Assembly: GCA_905197435.1 (NCBI GenBank)
Contig: CAJJYX010000028.1
Span: 1 to 22,491, forward strand
Direction: 5' to 3'
Source: an uncultured Bacteroides sp.
GTDB lineage: Bacteria > Bacteroidota > Bacteroidia > Bacteroidales > Bacteroidaceae
Length of the DNA stretch: 22,491 nucleotides
A program made the position numbers and the translations under genes. Shown here in pieces: positions 9,951 to 18,448 of this stretch. Position 1 is the stretch's first letter; each line of letters begins with the position of its first letter. Under the pieces are notes generated by a model, which searched no databases, was not told the DNA's origin, and saw nothing but the letters and a program-made list of their open reading frames with translations.

Positions 9951-11390
9951 ATGAAGAATAAACACTTTGCTTTTTGGTTAATTGCTACGATATTTTCTTC
10001 GTCGGTAATGGCGCAGAATACGCTGGATACCGTCTCGGAGAACAGTGAACAGGAAATGACGGCTACGACCGATACCCTGCCGGATATAATGAAAGAATAT
10101 ATGATTCAGAAACTGAAGCCAGAGGGTATGGGCTACAGATTGGACACGGTTTCTATCTTGTATGAGAGGTATTTCGGAGTGTTGGATTATCTGAATGATC
10201 CCACAACTCCGGAACGCTATATCCCTTCCAATCCGAACTACTATCGGCTGTTCCTCCCTCTTACTTATTACTATGCTCCTATGAGACGTCTCTCTAAGGT
10301 GGATTGGCATTTCCAGATGCCTGATACGGTTCCTGCCTTGACGCGTGAGATGCTGCCATTCGATACACTGAGTTTTACTTCGAAAGACCGTGCCAACAAA
10401 TTGGTAGACCGTACACTGCTGAATACTTATGTGGATTGTCCAAATCTGGTTGTCATGACTGAGACGGAGGTGATGAAGGGAAAAATCTTCAAAGATAATA
10501 TAGAAAAGGAAGCCTCTTCCAAACCGTCAGTCGTAAAACTGTTTGCACAGGAGAACATGGTGGGAGTGAAAGAAGAAGCCGATGTGATTATCCACAAGCC
10601 CAACTGGTGGGTTACCGGTGGAAACGGTTCGTTGCAGATTACGCAAAACTATATCTCCGATAACTGGTATAAGGGAGGTGAGAGCACGAATGCCGTGCTT
10701 GCCAATCTGCAATTGTTTGCCAACTATAACGACCGTGAAAAAGTGCAGTGGGAAAATCTGCTCGATGCCAAGTTGGGCTTTAGCTCTGCGCCTTCTGATG
10801 AGTATCATAGATATCTGGTAAGTACCGACCAACTTCGGTTATACAGTAAATTGGGTATTCAGGCTGCATCAAAGTGGTATTATACCATCACAACCGAATT
10901 CAAGACTCAGTTCTGTAATGGTTATAAGGCCAACAGCGAAGAGCTTGTTTCTGCATTCTTTGCTCCGGCAGACTGGTCGAGCAGTATCGGTATGGACTAC
11001 AAGCTGAAGAAGCAGAAGTTCAGTTTGTCTGTTTTCATGGCTCCGTTGACGTACATGTTGCGCTACGTAGGGAATAAGGGGGTGAATGAAGTGAGTTTTG
11101 GTCTTGATAAAGGCAAGTGTGTGAAGCATAATTTCGGTTCGCAGGTGCAACCTACACTTTCATGGAAAATCATTCCTTCCATTACGTTGGATTCCCGTCT
11201 GGACTTTCAGACCAGTTATGAGTGGACGCGTATCGAATGGGAAAACACGGTGAATTTTATATTGAACCGTTATCTTTCCACTAAGCTTTATGTACATGCC
11301 CGCTATGACGATAGCTCCAAACCGACGGAAGGGAGCAGCTATTTCCAGGTAAAAGAATTGCTCAGTTTCGGTATCAATTATAAATGGTAA
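9951..11390 (+). CDS. DUF3078 domain-containing outer-membrane protein
   Basis: 479 aa. A signal peptide spans residues 1 to about 22 (hydrophobic core [14 protein letters not shown], likely cleavage before QN). Residues about 25-215 are a hydrophilic region; the rest carries the Bacteroidetes DUF3078 pattern starting [20 protein letters not shown] and NWYKGGEST. The C-terminal half alternates aromatic and polar residues as in amphipathic beta strands and ends with a terminal aromatic (FGINYKW), typical of outer-membrane beta-barrels. Function of the family is unknown; it is common and conserved in Bacteroidales. It is a single-gene unit with its own promoter (9893-9923) and terminator (11443-11469). 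Confidence 0.9.
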   Translation: MKNKHFAFWLIATIFSSSVMAQNTLDTVSENSEQEMTATTDTLPDIMKEYMIQKLKPEGMGYRLDTVSILYERYFGVLDYLNDPTTPERYIPSNPNYYRLFLPLTYYYAPMRRLSKVDWHFQMPDTVPALTREMLPFDTLSFTSKDRANKLVDRTLLNTYVDCPNLVVMTETEVMKGKIFKDNIEKEASSKPSVVKLFAQENMVGVKEEADVIIHKPNWWVTGGNGSLQITQNYISDNWYKGGESTNAVLANLQLFANYNDREKVQWENLLDAKLGFSSAPSDEYHRYLVSTDQLRLYSKLGIQAASKWYYTITTEFKTQFCNGYKANSEELVSAFFAPADWSSSIGMDYKLKKQKFSLSVFMAPLTYMLRYVGNKGVNEVSFGLDKGKCVKHNFGSQVQPTLSWKIIPSITLDSRLDFQTSYEWTRIEWENTVNFILNRYLSTKLYVHARYDDSSKPTEGSSYFQVKELLSFGINYKW

Positions 11391-11442
11391 AAAGACAAAT
11401 GGCCTGTTTGAAGTGAACAGGATATCTGTTTTGGCAAGTTAG

Positions 11443-11478
11443 GCGGTCTGTTTTACTTTAACAGACCGCTTATTTTTT
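11443..11478 (+). terminator. Intrinsic terminator after the DUF3078 gene
   Basis: Arms GCGGTCTGTT (11443-11452) and AACAGACCGC (11460-11469) form a 10-bp stem with a 7-nt loop, followed by TTATTTTTT. A smaller 6-bp hairpin CCTGTT/AACAGG (11403-11421) precedes it. It isolates the gene from the Rnf operon. Confidence 0.85.
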
Positions 11479-11562
11479 GTCTTTTTGTAGCCTGTGGCAG
11501 GTGAAAAAGTATAAAAACATAGAAAAAGCACGTTTACGAACACAGAAAATGCATGGGAAAGG

Positions 11563-11592
11563 TTTGCAGTTCACAAATAATGCGTAAATTTG
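11563..11592 (+). promoter_or_regulatory. Promoter of the rseC-rnf operon
   Basis: -33 box TTTG (11563-11566), 18-bp spacer, -7 box TAAATTTG (11585-11592): full matches to both Bacteroides consensus boxes, the best promoter in the window. The start would lie near 11598, about 22 nt before the first ATG at 11621. No internal terminator was seen before 17285, so all seven genes are probably one transcript. Confidence 0.7.
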
Positions 11593-11620
11593 CCGCGATT
11601 TGTAATGCACACTTTGCAAA

Positions 11621-12040
11621 ATGGCGAATACTATAAAACATCAAGGTATTGTGGAAAACATAAACGGTTCTCATCTCCAAGTGAGAATCATACAGACTTC
11701 AGCGTGCGCTTCGTGTAGTGTCAAGGGACATTGTACCTCTGCGGATACGAAAGAGAAACTTGTTGATGTGACTGTTGACAATGCCGCATCCTACCAGCCC
11801 GGTGACCATGTATGGGTAATGGGGGAACTTTCGATGGGAGCTCTGGTAGTTCTGTTTGCCTTTATATTTCCTTTTCTCATTCTGATAATCTCACTGTTTG
11901 TCTTTATGGCCCTTTGGAATGACGAACTGTGTTCTGCACTTTGCTCGTTGTCACTTCTTATACCTTATTATTGTATACTGTGGCTGAACAAGTCGCGAAT
12001 GGGCAGGAAGTTCTCATTTTCTATACGACCGATGAACTAA
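11621..12040 (+). CDS. RseC/SoxR-reducing-system family membrane protein
   Basis: 139 aa. The N-terminal soluble part has the family's cysteine cluster C29-x2-C32-x5-C38 (SACASCSVKGHC), which could bind metal or an Fe-S cluster. Two membrane helices follow (about residues 72-99, LVVLFAFIFPFLILII, and 105-123). In Gammaproteobacteria RseC works with the Rsx (Rnf) complex to keep SoxR reduced, and also affects sigma-E; in Bacteroidales it usually opens the rnf operon, as here, without SoxR nearby. A role as an Rnf accessory or assembly protein is therefore an inference from position. It lacks a clear Shine-Dalgarno sequence and begins about 22 nt from the predicted transcript start. Confidence 0.88.
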   Translation: MANTIKHQGIVENINGSHLQVRIIQTSACASCSVKGHCTSADTKEKLVDVTVDNAASYQPGDHVWVMGELSMGALVVLFAFIFPFLILIISLFVFMALWNDELCSALCSLSLLIPYYCILWLNKSRMGRKFSFSIRPMN

Positions 12041-12077
12041 CTAATAATAAAACAAATAATTAATAAACAACTAATTT

Positions 12078-12980
12078 ATGAATGTAATTCTGATTGCAGT
12101 GATTTCATTGGGAGTTATAGCGCTGGTATCAGCCGCTATCCTTTACGTTGCTTCCAAGAAATTCGCCGTGTATGAAGATCCGCGGATTGCCAAGGTGGCA
12201 GAGGTGTTGCCTCAGGCAAATTGCGGTGGATGTGGTTACCCCGGTTGTAGCGGATTTGCAGATGCTTGCGTAAAGGCAGGTTCGCTGGATGGTAAACTTT
12301 GTCCGGTAGGCGGACAGCCTGTCATGACAAAAATTGCCGAGATCCTGGGTTTGGATGCCGCTGCTGCCGAACCTATGGTCGCAGTGGTGAGATGTAACGG
12401 CACATGTGCCAACCGTCCTCGTCTGAACCAATACGATGGAGCTAAGAGTTGTGCCATTGCGGCTTCTCTCTATGGTGGTGAAACGGGTTGTAGTTATGGC
12501 TGTTTGGGGTGTGGAGACTGTGTGGCAGCCTGCCAGTTCGGTGCTATCCACATGAATCCGGAAACCGGACTTCCAGAAGTGGATGAGGAAAAGTGTACGG
12601 CTTGTGGTGCTTGTGCCAAAGCTTGTCCGAAGTCTATTATTGAAATCCGTCCTCAAGGAAAGAAATCGCGTCGTATTTATGTACGGTGTGTAAATAAGGA
12701 CAAGGGTGCCGTAGCGCGCAAGGCTTGTACTGTGGCATGTATCGGTTGCGGCAAGTGTGTGAAGGTTTGTCCGTTCGAGGCAATCACCTTGGAAAACAAC
12801 TTGGCTTACATCGATCCTAATAAGTGTAAGTCTTGCCGCAAGTGTGAAGAAGCTTGTCCGCAGAACACAATCATTGCCCTCAACTTCCCGCCGCGTAAAC
12901 CGAAGGCTGACGATGCAGCTCCCCAAGCAAAGGCTGCAGCTCCTAAAGCTGAGGTTGAGACTCCTAAGGCTGGGGTTTAG
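12078..12980 (+). CDS. rnfB: Rnf complex iron-sulfur subunit RnfB
   Basis: 300 aa. One N-terminal membrane helix (about residues 3-25) anchors the protein. The Fe-S domain typical of RnfB follows, with C49, C52, C57 and C75 (NCGGCGYPGCSGF). After it come four CX2CX2CX3C ferredoxin motifs (starting CLGCGDC, CTACGAC, CIGCGKC and CKSCRKC), enough for four more [4Fe-4S] clusters. RnfB is the likely entry point for electrons from reduced ferredoxin into the ion-pumping Rnf complex at the inner membrane. The C-terminus is a charged Ala/Pro/Lys tail made of a 7-residue repeat (see 12919-13002). It lies 37 bp after the rseC-family gene and 60 bp before rnfC. Confidence 0.97.
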   Translation: MNVILIAVISLGVIALVSAAILYVASKKFAVYEDPRIAKVAEVLPQANCGGCGYPGCSGFADACVKAGSLDGKLCPVGGQPVMTKIAEILGLDAAAAEPMVAVVRCNGTCANRPRLNQYDGAKSCAIAASLYGGETGCSYGCLGCGDCVAACQFGAIHMNPETGLPEVDEEKCTACGACAKACPKSIIEIRPQGKKSRRIYVRCVNKDKGAVARKACTVACIGCGKCVKVCPFEAITLENNLAYIDPNKCKSCRKCEEACPQNTIIALNFPPRKPKADDAAPQAKAAAPKAEVETPKAGV

Positions 12981-13002
12981 ACTTCCTAAGTTGAGGTGTG
13001 AA
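12919..13002 (+). repeat. 21-bp tandem repeat spanning the rnfB stop codon
   Basis: Four degenerate 21-bp units: 12919-12939, 12940-12960, 12961-12981 and 12982-13002. The first three encode APQAKAA, APKAEVE and TPKAGV plus stop (read one base out of phase with the unit limits). The fourth retains CCTAAG and TTGAGGT but carries small indels and lies beyond the TAG stop. The pattern suggests that the tail grows or shrinks by slippage and that the present stop arose inside the array. Confidence 0.6.
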
Positions 13003-13040
13003 TTAATAGAGTAAATAAACGACTAAAAATACAGAATTGT

Positions 13041-14378
13041 ATGTTGAAGACATTTTCAATTGGTGGAGTTCATCCACACGAAAATAAACTTTCAGCACAT
13101 CAGCCTATCATCAAGGCAGAGATTCCGGCCAAGGCCGTTATCTTGCTGGGACAGCACATCGGTGCTCCTGCCAAGCCTATTGTTGCCAAAGGTGATGTTG
13201 TGAAAGTGGGTACAAAGATTGCCGAGCCCGGTGGTTTTGTATCGGCAGCCATCCATTCGTCTGTCAGTGGAAAGGTCGCTAAGATTGACACGATTGTCGA
13301 TGCCAGCGGTTATGCCAAACCTGCTATATTCATTGATGTAGAAGGGGATGAATGGGAAGAGTCCATTGATCGTTCCGAAACGCTGGTGAAGGAATGCAGT
13401 CTGACTTCCGAAGAAATTGTGAAGAAAATTGCCGATGCCGGTATTGTAGGTTTGGGCGGTGCATGTTTCCCTACACAGGTCAAGTTGTGTCCTCCTCCTG
13501 CATTCAAGGCAGAGTGCGTCATCATCAATGCCGTGGAGTGTGAGCCTTATCTTACTGCCGACCATCAGCTAATGCTGGAACATGCAGAGGAAATCATGGT
13601 GGGAGTATCCATTTTGATGAAAGCTGTAAAGGTGAACAAGGCATTCATCGGCATTGAGAACAACAAACCCGATGCCATCCAGTTGATGACAAAGGTTGCT
13701 TCCAGCTATGCAGGTATCGAGGTGGTTCCTTTGAAAGTACAATATCCGCAGGGTGGTGAAAAACAGTTGATTGATGCTGTCATCGGCCGTCAGGTTGCAG
13801 CCGGTGCATTGCCTATTTCCACGGGAGCCGTGGTACAAAATGTGGGTACTGCATTTGCTGTTTATCAGGCCGTGCAGAAGAACAAACCTCTGTTTGAACG
13901 TGTCATTACCGTAACCGGTAAATCCCTGGCAAAGCCATCCAACTTCCTGGCACGTATCGGTACACCGATGAAGCAGTTGATTGAAGCTTGCGGTGGCCTG
14001 CCCGAAGATACTGGTAAGATTATCGGTGGTGGTCCGATGATGGGAAAAGCCTTGGTGAATACGGATGTTCCGACCGCCAAAGGAAGCTCCGGAATCTTGA
14101 TTATGAACGAAAAGGAAGCCAAACGTGGCGAGGTACAGCCTTGCATTCGTTGTGCCAAGTGTGTGGGAGCCTGCCCAATGGGGTTGGAACCGTATCTGCT
14201 GGCTACCGTTTCGGCTCACGGAGATTTTGAAAGAGTAGAGAAAGAAGACATTATGTCGTGTATCGAATGCGGTTCATGCCAGTTCACTTGTCCCTCCAAC
14301 CGTCCGATGCTGGATTACATCCGCTTGGGTAAGGGCAAGGTAGGAGCGATGATCCGTGCACGTCAAGCTAAAAAATAA
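13041..14378 (+). CDS. rnfC: Rnf complex subunit RnfC (NADH/FMN- and Fe-S-binding)
   Basis: 445 aa, no membrane helices; peripheral subunit on the cytoplasmic side. An N-terminal barrel-sandwich domain contains GGVHPHENK. The Complex I 51-kDa-like Rossmann part follows, with GLGGACFPTQVKL (nucleotide/FMN binding) and NAVECEPYLTADHQLM. A SLBB-like region comes next. Two ferredoxin motifs end the protein: C368, C371, C374, C378 (CIRCAKCVGACP) and C407, C410, C413, C417 (CIECGSCQFTCP). RnfC is the NAD(H)-reacting end of the complex. Length is that of the short RnfC form, without the long repeat-rich C-terminal extension of E. coli RsxC. The stop lies 7 bp before the rnfD start. Confidence 0.97.
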   Translation: MLKTFSIGGVHPHENKLSAHQPIIKAEIPAKAVILLGQHIGAPAKPIVAKGDVVKVGTKIAEPGGFVSAAIHSSVSGKVAKIDTIVDASGYAKPAIFIDVEGDEWEESIDRSETLVKECSLTSEEIVKKIADAGIVGLGGACFPTQVKLCPPPAFKAECVIINAVECEPYLTADHQLMLEHAEEIMVGVSILMKAVKVNKAFIGIENNKPDAIQLMTKVASSYAGIEVVPLKVQYPQGGEKQLIDAVIGRQVAAGALPISTGAVVQNVGTAFAVYQAVQKNKPLFERVITVTGKSLAKPSNFLARIGTPMKQLIEACGGLPEDTGKIIGGGPMMGKALVNTDVPTAKGSSGILIMNEKEAKRGEVQPCIRCAKCVGACPMGLEPYLLATVSAHGDFERVEKEDIMSCIECGSCQFTCPSNRPMLDYIRLGKGKVGAMIRARQAKK

Positions 14379-14385
14379 CGAAATT

Positions 14386-15378
14386 ATGAATAAATTAATC
14401 GTATCCCTTTCGCCCCACGTTCATGGCGGTGACAGCGTGAAGAAGAATATGTACGGTGTGCTTATTGCATTGATTCCGGCATTCCTCGTTTCGCTTTACT
14501 TTTTCGGACTGGGTGCGCTGATTGTTACGGCTACTTCCGTAGCAGCTTGCCTGTTCTTTGAATGGGCCATCGGCAAATTCCTTTTGAAAAAAGAAACCAC
14601 AACCATTACCGATGGTTCTGCCATCATTACCGGTGTGTTGTTGGCTTTCAACCTGCCTTCCAACCTTCCTATCTGGATTATCATCCTTGGTGCCTTGTTT
14701 GCCATCGGTGTAGGCAAGATGTCTTTTGGAGGTTTGGGTTGCAATCCTTTTAACCCTGCACTGGCAGGACGTGTGTTCCTGCTGCTTTCGTTCCCTGTAC
14801 AGATGACGACATGGCCGGCTGTGGGCCAGTTGACAGCCTATACGGATGCCACGACGGCTGCTACGCCGCTGGCTATTATGAAAGGTGTCATCAATGGTGC
14901 TCCTGGCATGTCCTTGAGCGACCTTCCGGGAGCCTTCGACCTGCTGATAGGTAATAATGGCGGATGTCTCGGTGAGGTGAGTGCATTGGCTCTGTTACTG
15001 GGATTGTTCTATATGTTATGGAAGAAAATCATTACTTGGCATATTCCCGTATCTATTCTGGTAACGGTATTCATATTCTCCGGCATTATGTACTTGGTTA
15101 ATCCGGAACTTTATGTATCTCCGGTGGTACAGTTGTTTTCCGGTGGTTTGATGCTGGGAGCTATCTTCATGGCCACGGACTATGTAACTTCTCCGATGAG
15201 TCACAAGGGAATGTTGATTTATGGTGTTTGTATCGGTCTGCTGACTGTTGTAATCCGTCTGTTCGGTGCATATCCTGAAGGTATGTCGTTTGCCATTCTG
15301 ATTATGAATGCGTTTACTCCACTGATTAACACCTATGTTAAACCTAAACGCTTTGGGGAGGTAGCGAAGAAGAAATGA
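14386..15378 (+). CDS. rnfD: Rnf complex membrane subunit RnfD (covalent FMN)
   Basis: 330 aa. The ATG at 14386 is chosen because it begins MNKLIVSLSPHVHGGDS, with the conserved SPH near the N-terminus. A GTG 30 bases upstream would extend the frame but overlaps rnfC. About eight to ten membrane helices are predicted. The covalent flavin site is T160 in DATTAATPLA, equivalent to the Dxx(S/T)GAT motif modified by ApbE; Gly is replaced by Ala here. RnfD is homologous to NqrB and helps form the electron and ion path through the membrane. Its TGA overlaps the rnfG start as ATGA, implying translational coupling. Confidence 0.96.
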   Translation: MNKLIVSLSPHVHGGDSVKKNMYGVLIALIPAFLVSLYFFGLGALIVTATSVAACLFFEWAIGKFLLKKETTTITDGSAIITGVLLAFNLPSNLPIWIIILGALFAIGVGKMSFGGLGCNPFNPALAGRVFLLLSFPVQMTTWPAVGQLTAYTDATTAATPLAIMKGVINGAPGMSLSDLPGAFDLLIGNNGGCLGEVSALALLLGLFYMLWKKIITWHIPVSILVTVFIFSGIMYLVNPELYVSPVVQLFSGGLMLGAIFMATDYVTSPMSHKGMLIYGVCIGLLTVVIRLFGAYPEGMSFAILIMNAFTPLINTYVKPKRFGEVAKKK

Positions 15379-16040
15379 AAAAATTAGAATCATCCTTGAA
15401 GAATATGTTGCTGGTACTTACGGGCGTTACTGCAATCTCCGTAGCGTTGCTGGCTTATGTAAACGAACTGACAAAAGAACCTATTGCACAAGCCAATGCA
15501 AAGACACTGAGTGATGCAGTTAGTGCGGTAGTTCCGGGTTTTGACAATGACCCTATTGCCGAAAAGAAAATGCAGGAAGTAAACGGAGTTCAGTATTCCG
15601 TATATCCTGCCACTAAAGGCGGTGAATATATTGGCGCTGCAGTGGAAGCCACAGCAATGGGATTCGGCGGTGAACTGAAGGTCTTGGTCGGCTTCGATGC
15701 CGAGGGTAAGATTATTGATTACTCTTTGCTGTCGCATGCGGAAACTCCGGGCTTGGGTTCAAAAGCTGCTGACTGGTTTAAGAAAGGCAACAAGGGAGAT
15801 ATCACCGGTATGAATCCGGGTGAAGCAGCACTGACTGTAAGTAAGGATGGTGGTAAAGTGGATGCCATTACGGCGTCTACCATCACTTCGCGTGCTTTCT
15901 TGAATGCTGTGAATGCGGCTTATGCTGCCTATGCCGGTCAGGAAACTGCTGATGGTACCACCGGCGCTACTCAAAAGAATGTTGAACAACCTGCTGACAC
16001 TACAGTTTCTGAAGCTGTGGATACACTCGGCGTTAAATAA
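15375..16040 (+). CDS. rnfG: Rnf complex subunit RnfG (covalent FMN, periplasmic)
   Basis: 221 aa. One N-terminal membrane helix (about residues 11-29, MLLVLTGVTAISVALLAYV) and a periplasmic FMN-binding domain. The flavin attachment residue is T169 in DAITASTITSRAF; the usual ApbE motif Dxx(S/T)GAT(S/T) appears as T-A-S-T, with Gly and Ala replaced by Ala and Ser. The domain also has the conserved 'SHAETPGLGSKAADWF' stretch. The tail after about residue 195 (TTGATQKNVEQPADTT) is low-complexity. It passes electrons between RnfD and the RnfA/E cluster. It overlaps rnfD by 4 bp and lies 16 bp before rnfE. Confidence 0.95.
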   Translation: MKKLESSLKNMLLVLTGVTAISVALLAYVNELTKEPIAQANAKTLSDAVSAVVPGFDNDPIAEKKMQEVNGVQYSVYPATKGGEYIGAAVEATAMGFGGELKVLVGFDAEGKIIDYSLLSHAETPGLGSKAADWFKKGNKGDITGMNPGEAALTVSKDGGKVDAITASTITSRAFLNAVNAAYAAYAGQETADGTTGATQKNVEQPADTTVSEAVDTLGVK

Positions 16041-16056
16041 GAAAGGAGTAGAAGAT

Positions 16057-16641
16057 ATGAATAATTTTAAAGTTATGATGAACGGGATTATCAAAGAGAA
16101 TCCTACGTTTGTACTCCTGCTTGGTATGTGTCCTACACTGGGCACAACTTCCTCTGCCATTAACGGTATGGGTATGGGGCTGGCTACAATGTTTGTACTG
16201 ATTTGTTCCAATGTGGTGATTTCTGCTATCAAGAATCTGATTCCCGATATGGTGCGTATTCCTTCATTCATTGTGGTCATTGCATCATTTGTGACATTGT
16301 TACAAATGGTGATGCAGGCATACGTTCCTGCATTGTATGCTACGTTGGGTCTGTTCATCCCATTGATTGTTGTAAACTGTATAGTATTGGGGCGTGCCGA
16401 GGCATTTGCAGCCAAAAATAATCCGATAGCTTCTTTGTTCGACGGTTTGGGCATGGGTTTGGGATTTACTATTGCATTGACATTGCTGGGCGCCGTGCGC
16501 GAGTTTTTGGGAACCGGCAAGATCTTCAACTTGAGTATTCTTCCCGAAGAATATGGTATGTTGGTGTTTGTCCTTGCTCCGGGTGCATTCATTGCATTGG
16601 GTTATCTCATTGCTTTAATCAACAGTATGAAGAAAGCTTGA
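16057..16641 (+). CDS. rnfE: Rnf complex membrane subunit RnfE
   Basis: 194 aa, six predicted membrane helices. The ATG at 16057 is preceded by AAGGAG (16043-16048), one of the few clear Shine-Dalgarno sequences here, and follows the rnfG stop by 16 bp. An in-frame upstream start would overlap rnfG and is rejected. Conserved cysteines C25 (LGMCPTLG) and C108 (VVNCIVLGRAEAFA) correspond to residues that, with RnfA, hold an Fe-S cluster inside the membrane in the related Nqr/Rnf structures. RnfE and RnfA are inverted-topology homologues forming the ion-translocating core. Confidence 0.96.
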   Translation: MNNFKVMMNGIIKENPTFVLLLGMCPTLGTTSSAINGMGMGLATMFVLICSNVVISAIKNLIPDMVRIPSFIVVIASFVTLLQMVMQAYVPALYATLGLFIPLIVVNCIVLGRAEAFAAKNNPIASLFDGLGMGLGFTIALTLLGAVREFLGTGKIFNLSILPEEYGMLVFVLAPGAFIALGYLIALINSMKKA

Positions 16642-16681
16642 TAATGGATAATTATCATTTTTCAATTAATAAATTAAAGAA

Positions 16682-17260
16682 ATGGAATATATATTGATAT
16701 TTATCTCGGCAATCTTTGTAAATAACATTGTATTGTCGCAGTTTTTGGGAATCTGTCCGTTCTTGGGCGTTTCCAAGAAAGTGGAGACTGCATTGGGTAT
16801 GTCAGCAGCGGTGGCATTCGTGCTCACCATTGCTACTATCGTGACATTCCTTATTCAGAAGTACGTGCTTGACGCTTTCGATTTGGGCTATTTGCAAACT
16901 ATAACCTTTATCCTTGTGATTGCTGCTTTGGTGCAGATGGTAGAGATTATCCTTAAGAAAGTTTCTCCTTCTCTGTATCAGGCCTTGGGTGTATTTTTGC
17001 CATTGATTACTACCAACTGCTGTATTCTCGGTGTGGCTATCCTCGTTATCCAGAAAGATTATGATTTGCTGACGGGAGTAGTTTATGCATTCTCCACGGC
17101 GCTTGGTTTTGGCTTGGCATTGACACTGTTTGCAGGTTTGCGCGAACAGATGAGTCTGATAAATGTACCGAAAGGTATGCAGGGAACTCCGATAGCTTTG
17201 ATCACTGCCGGTTTACTGGCAATGGCATTCATGGGCTTTTCAGGAGTTGTGAAGATTTAA
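16682..17260 (+). CDS. rnfA: Rnf complex membrane subunit RnfA
   Basis: 192 aa, six predicted membrane helices, standard length. It starts MEYILIFISAIFVNNIVLSQ, followed by C25 in LGICPFLG and C113 (with C114) in TTNCCILG, the cluster-binding cysteine positions shared with RnfE. The end GTPIALITAGLLAMAFMGF is typical. It is the last gene of the operon, 40 bp after rnfE and 24 bp before a terminator. All six structural genes (B, C, D, G, E, A) are therefore present and intact. No apbE flavin transferase gene is in the window; it must be elsewhere. Confidence 0.97.
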   Translation: MEYILIFISAIFVNNIVLSQFLGICPFLGVSKKVETALGMSAAVAFVLTIATIVTFLIQKYVLDAFDLGYLQTITFILVIAALVQMVEIILKKVSPSLYQALGVFLPLITTNCCILGVAILVIQKDYDLLTGVVYAFSTALGFGLALTLFAGLREQMSLINVPKGMQGTPIALITAGLLAMAFMGFSGVVKI

Positions 17261-17284
17261 AGAAGAAAAAACGGAAATAAAGTG

Positions 17285-17318
17285 AAAGGGGGATAAGCTA
17301 AAAAATATCTCCCTTTTT
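17285..17318 (+). terminator. Intrinsic terminator of the rnf operon
   Basis: Arms AAAGGGGGATA (17285-17295) and TATCTCCCTTT (17306-17316) pair over 11 bp with one G-U pair and a 10-nt loop, followed by TTCTGTTTTTATT. The end of this T tract overlaps the proposed -33 box of the galE promoter. Confidence 0.8.
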
Positions 17319-17349
17319 CTGTTTTTATTAATTTATTTCCTTACATTTG
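17318..17349 (+). promoter_or_regulatory. Possible promoter of galE
   Basis: TCTG (17318-17321, three of four to TTTG), 20-bp spacer, then TACATTTG (17342-17349, full match to the -7 consensus). The transcript would begin near 17356, about 36 nt before the ATG. A second TAnnTTTG match, TATATTTG at 17382-17389, is too close to the start codon unless the mRNA is leaderless. Confidence 0.45.
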
Positions 17350-17391
17350 TGGCGTATTGATAACCTAAAAGCTAAATTATCTATATTTGAT

Positions 17392-18426
17392 ATGAAAGAG
17401 AAAATCTTGGTTACCGGTGGAACCGGTTACATCGGTTCTCACACGGTGGTGGAACTTCAGAACGCAGGTTATGAAGTTGTTATTATTGATAATTTGTCGA
17501 ATTCCAGCGCAGATGTTGTAGATAACATTGAAAAGGTTTCGGGTATTCGTCCTGCATTCGAAAAATTGGATTGTTTGGATTATGCTGGCCTTGACGCTGT
17601 GTTTACCAAATACAAAGGCATCAGAGCCGTTATTCACTTTGCAGCCAGCAAGGCTGTAGGTGAGTCTGTTCAGAAGCCATTGCTTTACTATCGCAACAAT
17701 TTGGTTTCACTGATCAACCTACTGGAACTGATGCCGAAGCACGGAGTGGAGGGTATTGTGTTCTCTTCTTCTTGCACTGTTTACGGTCAGCCGGACGAGC
17801 TTCCGGTAACGGAAAAGGCACCTATCAAGAAAGCTGAATCTCCTTATGGGAACACAAAGCAGATTAACGAAGAGATTATTCGTGATACGGTTGCTTCTGG
17901 CGCTCCAATTAATGCTATCTTGTTACGCTATTTCAACCCGATTGGTGCACATCCCTCAGCATTGCTGGGAGAGTTGCCTAACGGTGTACCGCAAAACTTG
18001 ATTCCTTATCTCACTCAGACAGCTATCGGTATTCGCGAGAAATTGAGTGTGTTTGGTGACGATTATGATACTCCCGACGGCTCTTGTATACGTGACTTCA
18101 TCAATGTCGTAGACTTGGCGAAAGCGCATGTAGTGGCTATTCGCCGTATTTTGGAGAACAAGCAGAAGGAAAAAGTGGAAGTGTTCAATATTGGTACAGG
18201 CCGTGGTCTTTCCGTATTGGAGCTGATTAATGCTTTCGAGAAAGCTACCGGTGTAAAGCTGAACTATCAGATAGTTGGCCGTCGTGCTGGTGATATAGAG
18301 AAAGTGTGGGCTAACCCGGAATTGGCAAACAATGAACTGGGATGGAAAGCTGAAACAAGTATTGAAGATACTTTACTTTCTGCATGGAAATGGCAGTTGA
18401 AACTTCGCGAACGAGGTATTCAATAG
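17392..18426 (+). CDS. galE: UDP-glucose 4-epimerase
   Basis: 344 aa. The ATG at 17392 gives the canonical start MKEKILVTGGTGYIGSH, with the NAD-binding GGTGYIGS glycine motif at residues 8-15; a TTG 45 bases upstream in frame would add an unlikely N-terminal extension. The short-chain dehydrogenase-type catalytic elements are present: SSSCTVYGQ and the Y152-x3-K156 pair (SPYGNTK). The substrate-binding stretch RYFNPIGAHPS and 'CIRDFINVVDLAKAH' are typical of GalE. It interconverts UDP-glucose and UDP-galactose in the cytoplasm, feeding galactose use and surface polysaccharide synthesis. It is a single-gene unit between the rnf and atp operons, with a 3' region that may carry a small RNA. Confidence 0.95.
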   Translation: MKEKILVTGGTGYIGSHTVVELQNAGYEVVIIDNLSNSSADVVDNIEKVSGIRPAFEKLDCLDYAGLDAVFTKYKGIRAVIHFAASKAVGESVQKPLLYYRNNLVSLINLLELMPKHGVEGIVFSSSCTVYGQPDELPVTEKAPIKKAESPYGNTKQINEEIIRDTVASGAPINAILLRYFNPIGAHPSALLGELPNGVPQNLIPYLTQTAIGIREKLSVFGDDYDTPDGSCIRDFINVVDLAKAHVVAIRRILENKQKEKVEVFNIGTGRGLSVLELINAFEKATGVKLNYQIVGRRAGDIEKVWANPELANNELGWKAETSIEDTLLSAWKWQLKLRERGIQ

Positions 18427-18433
18427 TGAATTT

Positions 18434-18441
18434 TAATTTTG
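18434..18441 (+). promoter_or_regulatory. Possible -7 box ahead of candidate small RNA
   Basis: TAATTTTG is a full match to TAnnTTTG, 8 bp after the galE stop codon. The -33 region lies inside the galE coding end and has no TTTG, so the match may be chance in AT-rich DNA. Confidence 0.3.
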
Positions 18442-18448
18442 TGTTTTT

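Noticed and set aside
12129..12926. 265-codon open frame on the minus strand
   Set aside because: Antisense to rnfB, with Thr/Arg/Ser-rich composition caused by reversed cysteine and glycine codons.
17382..17389. TATATTTG as the galE -7 box
   Set aside because: It is only 2 bp before the start codon, which would place the transcript start inside the coding region; the TACATTTG at 17342 fits better.
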